Assembly: GCA_039930945.1 (NCBI GenBank)
Contig: JBDTSW010000061.1
Coordinates: 1 to 13,331 of the forward strand
DNA from: JBDTSW01 sp039930945
GTDB lineage: Bacteria > Actinomycetota > Thermoleophilia > Solirubrobacterales > 70-9
Direction of reading: 5' to 3'
Length of the DNA stretch: 13,331 bases
The notes under the pieces are model-generated. The model did no database searches and was not told where the DNA came from. It saw only the letters and a program-made list of their open reading frames with translations. This document shows positions 9,064 to 13,331 of the stretch, in pieces. The position numbers and the translations under genes were made by a program. Numbering within the stretch: the first letter of the stretch is position 1; every line of letters begins with the position of its first letter.

Positions 9064-9782
9064 GCGAGGGCCGCCCCGCGGCCCCCTCGGATCCGCTGGA
9101 GATCCTCGGCGACGAGGGAGCCCGGCGCCTGCGCGCGGTGGTTGACCTGTTGGCCGGCGACGACCGGGCGCCGACCACCGTCCGTGATCGCGACGAGGGC
9201 TGGCGGACCCACGTGCTCGACTCGCTCAGCGGCTTGTGCGTGCCCGAGCTGGCAGCCGCTCGCCGGATCGCCGACGTCGGCGCCGGGGCGGGCTTTCCCG
9301 GGATCGCCCTCGCCGCGGCGCTGCGCGGCGCCCACCTGGACCTGATCGAGGCGACCGCGCGCAAGTGCGAGTTCATCCGCTCGGCGCTCGAGCGCGCGGG
9401 GATCGCCAACGCCGCGGTGGTCTGCGAGCGAGCGGAGACCTGGGCTCAGACGCCGCCGCCCGCCGGAGGCCGCGAGTCCTATCAGGCCGTCACCGCGCGC
9501 GCCGTCGGCAGGCTCTCGACCCTGGCCGAGCTCGCCTCGCCGCTGCTTCGCGACGGCGGCACCCTGGTCGCCTGGAAGGGAAGGCGCGACCCTGGCGAGG
9601 AGATCGAGGCCCAGCGCGCCGAGGCGCGCCTGGGGATGGTCGCCGGCTCCGTCTTGGAGATCGGCGCCTTCGCCGGCTTCGAGCATCGCCATCTCCACGT
9701 CTTTGAGAAGCGCGGACCGACGCCGGAGGGGCTGCCGCGCCGGCCGGGGATGGCCCGCAAGCGGCCGTTCGGCGACGGCTGA
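9060..9782 (+). CDS. rsmG: 16S rRNA (guanine527-N7) methyltransferase RsmG
   Basis: SAM-dependent methyltransferase acting on G527 of 16S rRNA; loss of the enzyme gives low-level streptomycin resistance in several bacteria. The 240-residue protein contains the family's HVLDSL (51-56), the SAM-binding loop IADVGAGAGFPGI (70-82), the acidic residue of LDLIEA (93-98), TARAV (145-149) and the C-terminal PRRPGMARKRPF (226-237). Length is typical. Its GTG start overlaps the khpB stop, and parA follows after 29 bp. The order rsmG-parA-parB next to the origin is very widespread and supports the call. Confidence 0.96.
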   Translation: MSEGRPAAPSDPLEILGDEGARRLRAVVDLLAGDDRAPTTVRDRDEGWRTHVLDSLSGLCVPELAAARRIADVGAGAGFPGIALAAALRGAHLDLIEATARKCEFIRSALERAGIANAAVVCERAETWAQTPPPAGGRESYQAVTARAVGRLSTLAELASPLLRDGGTLVAWKGRRDPGEEIEAQRAEARLGMVAGSVLEIGAFAGFEHRHLHVFEKRGPTPEGLPRRPGMARKRPFGDG

Positions 9783-9797
9783 CGCCTGCCCGGTGGT

Positions 9798-9803
9798 TAT
9801 CGT
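9798..9803 (+). promoter_or_regulatory. Possible parA -10 element (near-leaderless)
   Basis: TATCGT (4/6 to TATAAT) lies in the 29-bp rsmG-parA spacer and is followed by 8 nt before the parA ATG at 9812. The geometry equals that at dnaA, and no Shine-Dalgarno sequence is visible. This is low-information evidence on its own. Confidence 0.3.
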
Positions 9804-9811
9804 CGCCGCCG

Positions 9812-10654
9812 ATGGGACTCGTCTACGCGATCGCGAACCAAAAGGGCGGAGTGGGGAAGACGACGACCGCCGTCAACATCGCCACCTGCGTCGCCGACGC
9901 CGGCCACCAGGTGCTGTTGGTCGACCTCGACCAGCAGTGCAACGCGACGGTCGCGCTCGGCGGCGACCGCGAAGCGACCCCGTCTGCCTATGACTGCCTC
10001 ACCGGCTCGACCTCGGTCGCGGAGGCGGCCCGCCCGGCGGGCCCGGACAACCTCTGGCTGGTGCCCGCCAGCCGCGCCCTCGCCGGGGCCGCGGTGGAGC
10101 TGCCGCGAATCGAGGGCTCCGAGTCCCAGCTGCGCGACTCGTTGGGCCCGGTGCGCGAGCGCTTCGGCGTCACCCTGCTGGACTGCCCGCCGTCGCTGGG
10201 CCCGGTCACGGTCAACGCCCTGGTCGCCGCCGACCGGGTGATCGTCCCGGTCCAGGCCGAGTATTTGGCCCTCGAGGGGCTGGTCCAGTTCCTCGACACG
10301 CTCGACCTGCTGCGCCGCGAGCTCAACCCTTCGCTGCTTCTGACCGGGCTGGTGATCACCATGCACGACGAGCGGACCCGGCTCGCCCAGGACGTCGAGC
10401 GCGAGCTGCGCGACCATTTTCCCGACCTGGTCTTCGACACCGTGATCCCCCGCAGCGTCAGAGTCGCCGAGGCCCCGAGCTTCGGCGTGCCGGTGACCAC
10501 GCACGCGCCATCGTCGCGAGGCTCGATCGCCTACAGGGAGTTGGCGCAGGAGCTGGGCAGGCGCGAGCGCAGCGACTGGATCGCAGTCGAGGATAACCCT
10601 CAAGCAGAGGTTGAGCTATCAAGGAGCGAAGATGGGAGCGATGGCCGTGGCTGA
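9812..10654 (+). CDS. parA: Chromosome-partitioning ATPase ParA (Soj)
   Basis: Deviant-Walker ATPase that binds the nucleoid and, with ParB at parS sites, segregates origins. The 280-residue protein shows the deviant Walker A motif KGGVGKTTT (11-19; signature lysine K11, P-loop K16). It also has the VLLVDLDQQCNAT segment with D38 and D40 (34-46) and Walker B TLLDCPPSLG (121-130). No N-terminal helix-turn-helix is present, as expected for chromosomal rather than type Ia plasmid ParA. About 30 polar C-terminal residues extend past the usual end; the last codons overlap the parB ribosome binding site and start. The 23-bp overlap with parB implies coupled expression. Confidence 0.97.
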   Translation: MGLVYAIANQKGGVGKTTTAVNIATCVADAGHQVLLVDLDQQCNATVALGGDREATPSAYDCLTGSTSVAEAARPAGPDNLWLVPASRALAGAAVELPRIEGSESQLRDSLGPVRERFGVTLLDCPPSLGPVTVNALVAADRVIVPVQAEYLALEGLVQFLDTLDLLRRELNPSLLLTGLVITMHDERTRLAQDVERELRDHFPDLVFDTVIPRSVRVAEAPSFGVPVTTHAPSSRGSIAYRELAQELGRRERSDWIAVEDNPQAEVELSRSEDGSDGRG

Positions 10655-11486
10655 GAAGGGAATGGGTCGGGGATTGGCGGCGATCCTGCCGTCGAGCGGG
10701 ATCGGCGAGCCCTCCTACCGGGAGATCCCCACCGAGATGATCCAGGCCAACCCCGACCAGCCGCGCAAGCGCTTTAACCAAGAGTCGATCGAGGCGCTGG
10801 CGCGCTCGCTCGCCGACGCCGGCATCGTCCAGCCGCTGATCGTCCGCCCGCTCGACGACGGTCGCTACGAGCTGATCGCCGGGGAGCGCCGCTGGCGGGC
10901 GGCGACCCACGCCGGGATCGAGACCGTGCCGGCGCTGATCCGCAGCGACGACGAGATGCAGCGCCTGCAGACGGCGCTGATCGAGAACGTCGCCCGCGAG
11001 AACCTGAGCCCGGTCGAGGAGGGCCGCGCCTGCGCCGCCTTGGTCGAGGAGCTGGGCGTCTCCAAGGAGGAGCTCGGGCGCCGCCTGGGGCGCAGCCGGG
11101 TGGCGATCTCGAACCTGATCCGCCTGCTCGACCTGCCCGACGAGGCGCTGTTGCTGCTGGAGACGAACGACCTAACCGAAGGCCATGGCCGGGCGATCCT
11201 GCAGGCGCGAGACGACGACGTTCGCCGCCGCCTCGCCCGCGCCGCCGTCGACGGCGGCTGGTCGGTGCGCGAGACCGAGCGCCGCGCCAAGCAGGGCTTC
11301 GCCGACCCGGCTCCCAAGCCCGCGCCGGACCCCGACCTCGCCGACGCCCTCGCCCGCGCCGAGGACGAGCTCGAGGCGGCGCTGGGCACCGGCGTCCGGG
11401 TCAAGGCCGCCGGGAAGACGATCCGCGCCGAGCTGTGCTTCGACGACCTCGACGCGCTGCTCGACTTCGCCCGCCGCCGCCGTTAG
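10632..11486 (+). CDS. parB: Chromosome-partitioning protein ParB
   Basis: CTP-dependent DNA clamp that loads at parS and spreads to form the partition complex. With this start it has 284 residues. The N-terminal MGRGLAAIL (11-19) is the ParA-contact region. The CTPase boxes are GERRWRAA (84-91) and ENVARENLSPVEEG (118-131). A helix-turn-helix for parS binding covers about 142-166, followed by LTEGHGRAIL (181-190), with a C-terminal dimer domain from about 232. The ATG at 10632 is preferred because AAGGAG lies 5 nt upstream (10621-10626); an upstream TTG at 10611 has no such site. Its TAG stop overlaps the pdxH stop on the other strand by 3 bp. Confidence 0.96.
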   Translation: MGAMAVAEKGMGRGLAAILPSSGIGEPSYREIPTEMIQANPDQPRKRFNQESIEALARSLADAGIVQPLIVRPLDDGRYELIAGERRWRAATHAGIETVPALIRSDDEMQRLQTALIENVARENLSPVEEGRACAALVEELGVSKEELGRRLGRSRVAISNLIRLLDLPDEALLLLETNDLTEGHGRAILQARDDDVRRRLARAAVDGGWSVRETERRAKQGFADPAPKPAPDPDLADALARAEDELEAALGTGVRVKAAGKTIRAELCFDDLDALLDFARRRR

Positions 11487-12100
11487 GGCGCGAGGCGCTC
11501 GATCCGCCAGCCGGAGCCGTCGCGGGCGTAGCGGAAGCGGTCGTGCAGGCGGCCAACCTGGCCCTGCCAGAACTCGATCGAGTCGGGCCGCAACAGATAG
11601 CCGCCCCAGTGGGGGGGCCGGGGGACCTCGCCGTCGGCGAAGCGCGCCTCGGCCTCACGCACGGCGTCGTCGAGCTGTGCGCGGTCTGAGATCGCCGAGC
11701 TCTGCGGCGAGGCCCAGGCTCCGAGCTGCGAGTCGCGCGGGCGGGTGGCGAAGTAGGCGTCGGACTCCTCGGCCGAAAGCCGCTCGATCGGCCCTCGGGC
11801 GCGAACCTGGCGATCGAGCTCGCGCCAGTAGACGACGACCGCCGCGTGACCGCAGGCGTCGAGCTGGGATGCCTTGGCCGAGCCGTAGTTGCTGAAGAAG
11901 CGAAGCCCGTCGGCGTCGAAGCCCTTGAGCAGGACCACGCGGGCGTCCGGGCGGCCTTCAGCATCCACGGTGGCCAGGGTCATTGCCTCCGCCAGCGGCA
12001 CCTCGGCCAGCGCCCGCTCGTACCACGCCGCGAACTGCGCGGCCGGGTCCTCGTGCAGCTCGGAGCGGCGCAAGGGGGGCAGGTCGGGGCGGCGGGGCAT
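11483..12100 (-). CDS. pdxH: Pyridoxamine 5'-phosphate oxidase
   Basis: FMN-dependent enzyme that oxidises pyridoxine or pyridoxamine 5'-phosphate to pyridoxal phosphate, the last step of vitamin B6 cofactor synthesis or salvage. The 205-residue protein has RVVLLKGFD (54-62, FMN binding), YWRELDRQVRARG (91-103), RPRDSQLGAWASPQS (120-134) and PPHWGGYLLRPDSIEFWQG (162-180). It ends with RLHDRFRY and WRIERLAP. All the family's main blocks are present, and the length is normal. The ATG at 12100 has no clear Shine-Dalgarno sequence. The gene is convergent with parB, the two stop codons sharing 3 bp, and divergent from the tRNA. It is not an origin-linked gene in most bacteria and has no obvious functional tie to its neighbours. 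Confidence 0.97.
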   Translation of the reverse strand: MPRRPDLPPLRRSELHEDPAAQFAAWYERALAEVPLAEAMTLATVDAEGRPDARVVLLKGFDADGLRFFSNYGSAKASQLDACGHAAVVVYWRELDRQVRARGPIERLSAEESDAYFATRPRDSQLGAWASPQSSAISDRAQLDDAVREAEARFADGEVPRPPHWGGYLLRPDSIEFWQGQVGRLHDRFRYARDGSGWRIERLAP

Positions 12101-12111
12101 CGGCGCCGCGC

Positions 12112-12117
12112 AGCGTA
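12112..12117 (-). promoter_or_regulatory. Possible pdxH -10 element
   Basis: The minus strand reads TACGCT (4/6 to TATAAT), 11 nt before the pdxH ATG, which would give a leader of about 5 nt. The gene has no ribosome binding site. The evidence is weak and gains weight only from similar geometry at dnaA, khpB and parA. Confidence 0.25.
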
Positions 12118-12154
12118 GTCGGCGGCCCGCCCCGCCCGCCCCGCGCCGGGTTCC

Positions 12155-12160
12155 TACAAT
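12155..12160 (+). promoter_or_regulatory. Probable tRNA-Ile -10 element
   Basis: TACAAT (5/6 to TATAAT) ends 9 nt before the mature tRNA 5' end. Transcription starting near 12167 would leave a 5' leader of about 3 nt. The upstream DNA is almost pure G+C with no TTGACA-like -35. The same TACAAT occurs ahead of the DUF151 gene. Confidence 0.45.
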
Positions 12161-12169
12161 GCCCGTCGC

Positions 12170-12243
12170 GGGCGATTAGCTCAGTCGGTCAGAGCGCCTC
12201 TCTGATAAGGAGGAGGTCCCTGGTTCGAGTCCAGGATCGCCCA
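12170..12243 (+). tRNA. trnI-GAT: tRNA-Ile (anticodon GAT)
   Basis: A 74-nt cloverleaf. The acceptor stem GGGCGAT (12170-12176) pairs perfectly with ATCGCCC (12236-12242); the D stem is GCTC/GAGC (12179-12182, 12192-12195). The anticodon stem CCTCT/GGAGG (12197-12201, 12209-12213) encloses the loop CTGATAA, with anticodon GAT at 12204-12206. The variable loop is AGGTC, and the T arm is CCTGG-TTCGAGT-CCAGG (12219-12235). The discriminator is A12243. CCA is not encoded, so it must be added after transcription. It stands alone, not in an rRNA operon, and the 3' end of the SRPBCC gene on the other strand covers almost all of it. Confidence 0.97.
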
Positions 12244-12673
12244 CTCGTCGTGAGCCCGCGGCCGCCTCGCTCAACGACTCCAGCGTCTGCCGCAGCCAGC
12301 CGCGGAAGTAGCGCTTGCCGGCGACCATGTCGAAGACCTTCAACTGGAAGCCCTGCGGCTCCATCCCAACGACCCCGTCGACGAAGGTGCCGCCCCGAGC
12401 CTCGGCCAGCTCCATACGGATGAAGGTACCCGTGTTGAGGCAGTGGATCGAGAGGTTGCGGCACTCGTCGAGGCGATCGACGTAGAGCGCCATCTCGTCG
12501 CGGCCGAACGGGGTCTGCGTCACCTGCCGGTAGGTGCAGCCCTGCTCGAGGCCGTCGCAGTGGACCTCGACCACCCGCGGCCACCATTCCGGATGGCGAT
12601 CGACGTCGCTGACCAGCCGCCAGACCACGTCCACCGGCGCGTCGATGAAGGTCTGCTGTTGGGCCAGGGACAT
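12176..12673 (-). CDS. SRPBCC (START/polyketide cyclase-like) family protein, 3' end antisense to tRNA-Ile
   Basis: A 165-residue protein with the SRPBCC fold, a hydrophobic-cavity domain of very varied ligands. The N-terminus QQQTFIDAPVDVVWRLVSDV (5-24) followed by DRHPEWWPRV (25-34) is the classic opening, and a final helix of about 121-138 closes the domain. The substrate is unknown. The ATG at 12673 is chosen because the domain starts right after it; longer TTG or GTG starts would add a Pro/Arg-rich leader. No strong ribosome binding site is seen. Residues 144-165 (VGDPGLEPGTSSLSERRSDR and LS) are encoded by the antisense of the tRNA, and the TAA stop (12178-12176) falls on conserved tRNA positions 8-9. 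The tail is therefore imposed by the tRNA rather than conserved as protein. Confidence 0.8.
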   Translation of the reverse strand: MSLAQQQTFIDAPVDVVWRLVSDVDRHPEWWPRVVEVHCDGLEQGCTYRQVTQTPFGRDEMALYVDRLDECRNLSIHCLNTGTFIRMELAEARGGTFVDGVVGMEPQGFQLKVFDMVAGKRYFRGWLRQTLESLSEAAAGSRRVGDPGLEPGTSSLSERRSDRLS

Positions 12674-12742
12674 CGGCGCCAATCTTCCCACTACGAGGCC
12701 ACCGGCGGCGGTGACAGCGGGCCGCGGCGGCGGCGGAACCCG

Positions 12743-12752
12743 TCTATACAAT
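12743..12752. promoter_or_regulatory. Possible overlapping divergent -10 elements
   Basis: TCTATACAAT contains TACAAT on the plus strand (12747-12752, 5/6 to TATAAT), which would start a transcript near 12759 with a 57-nt leader for the DUF151 gene. On the minus strand it contains TATAGA (12748-12743, 4/6), with a leader of about 63 nt for the SRPBCC gene. If both are used, the two polymerases would compete for one site. No -35 elements were recognised. Confidence 0.35.
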
Positions 12753-12815
12753 TGAGCCAGTGCCCGGCCGGCGAGGACGAGCCGGCCGCAGCTACGAATC
12801 GGAGGCTCTCGGACC

Positions 12816-13307
12816 GTGCAGCAGATGCAGATCTATGGCGTCAGCTTCGACATGGTCGGAAAGCAGCCGATCGTCTTGCTGAAGACGGTCGACGGCAACC
12901 GTTTCCTGCCGATCTGGATCGGCCACCCCGAGGCGGCGGCGATCCTGATGAAGCTGCAGGGAGCCTCGACCCCGCGGCCGATGACCCACGACCTGCTCTC
13001 CGACCTGCTCGAGCAGTTCGAGGCCAAGTGCGAGCGGATCTCGGTGACCGAGCTTCGCGACAACACCTTCTACGCGACGATCACGATCTCGGTCAACGGC
13101 TCCGAGATGGAGATCGACTCGCGCCCCTCCGACGCGATCGCCCTCGCCGTCCGCACCCAGGCCCCGATCTTCGCCGCCGAGGACGTGATCGAGGAGTCGT
13201 CGATCGAGTTCGAGCACGAGGTCGAAGACCAGGAGGAGGTCGTGGAGAAGTTCAAGGACTTCCTCGACGAGGTCTCGCCGGAGGATTTCGCCGAAGGCGA
13301 GGGATAG
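12816..13307 (+). CDS. Bifunctional nuclease (BFN/DUF151) domain protein
   Basis: A 163-residue protein of the DUF151/bifunctional-nuclease family. Plant members have reported RNase and DNase activity; the bacterial role is mostly unknown. The domain covers about 4-137. It shows QPIVLLKTVDGNRFLPIWIG (17-36), the RPMTHDLL helix (54-61), SEMEIDSRPSDAIALAVR (96-113) and a final APIFAAEDVIEES (116-128). A strongly acidic tail (129-163) ends in KFKDFLDEVSPEDF, a short helical segment like those following this domain in other bacteria. The GTG at 12816 has GGAGG (12801-12805) 10 nt upstream; an ATG three codons later is the alternative. It is divergent from the SRPBCC gene. Family assignment is firm, biochemical function is not. 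Confidence 0.9.
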   Translation: MQQMQIYGVSFDMVGKQPIVLLKTVDGNRFLPIWIGHPEAAAILMKLQGASTPRPMTHDLLSDLLEQFEAKCERISVTELRDNTFYATITISVNGSEMEIDSRPSDAIALAVRTQAPIFAAEDVIEESSIEFEHEVEDQEEVVEKFKDFLDEVSPEDFAEGEG

Positions 13308-13331
13308 CCGCCCCGCCGCCCAGGGTCCGGC

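Noticed and set aside
8973..10603. Long minus-strand frames opposite rsmG and parA (8973-9698 and 9797-10603)
   Set aside because: They are antisense shadows of clear genes, with biased composition and no family features.
10611..10631. Upstream TTG start for ParB
   Set aside because: It has no ribosome binding site, whereas ATG at 10632 has AAGGAG at 5-nt spacing.
12674..12751. TTG start for the SRPBCC protein at 12751
   Set aside because: It would add 26 Pro/Arg/Val-rich residues and overlap the probable promoter; the domain begins right after ATG 12673.

Overview
This window is a chromosome-origin neighbourhood from a high-GC Gram-positive bacterium. The gene order (divergent dnaA and rpmH; dnaA-dnaN-recF-dciA-gyrB on one side, rpmH-rnpA-yidD-yidC-khpB-rsmG-parA-parB on the other), frequent GTG/TTG starts and high GC content point to Actinomycetota. 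A deep lineage such as Thermoleophilia (Solirubrobacterales/Gaiellales) is my best guess. That placement is inferred from gene order and protein style, not from a search.

Left arm, minus strand (5-6812), read from right to left: dnaA (initiator), dnaN (sliding clamp), recF (gap repair), dciA (DUF721 helicase loader) and gyrB (gyrase B). recF and dciA overlap by 4 bp. A 216-bp spacer before gyrB holds a possible promoter, a weak hairpin and an 11-bp direct repeat with a 21-bp period. The dnaA-dnaN spacer is only 105 bp. It and the adjoining dnaA 3' end carry the only small cluster of DnaA-box-like 9-mers I could find.

Middle (6813-6959): a 147-bp divergent promoter region between dnaA and rpmH, with a -10-like element for each side and a near-parS palindrome.

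Right arm, plus strand (6960-11486): rpmH (L34, TTG start), rnpA (RNase P protein), yidD, yidC (membrane insertase), khpB (KH-R3H RNA-binding protein), rsmG (16S rRNA m7G methyltransferase), then parA and parB. Genes are tightly packed, with several stop/start overlaps. The arm joins ribosome and tRNA processing, membrane insertion and chromosome segregation next to the origin.

Far right (11483-13307): pdxH on the minus strand, tail to tail with parB; a tRNA-Ile(GAT); a minus-strand SRPBCC-family gene whose 3' end runs antisense through the tRNA and stops inside it; and, divergent from that, a bifunctional-nuclease-domain (DUF151) gene.

All the protein genes belong to known families and I see no mobile element, CRISPR array or clearly novel system. 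The points most worth checking are the missing canonical origin together with a divergent DnaA box-binding motif, the recurring TANNNT elements 6-11 nt before start codons (possible leaderless mRNAs), a proteobacterial-style insertion in GyrB, the tRNA-antisense protein tail, the spaced repeats upstream of gyrB and the near-parS site.
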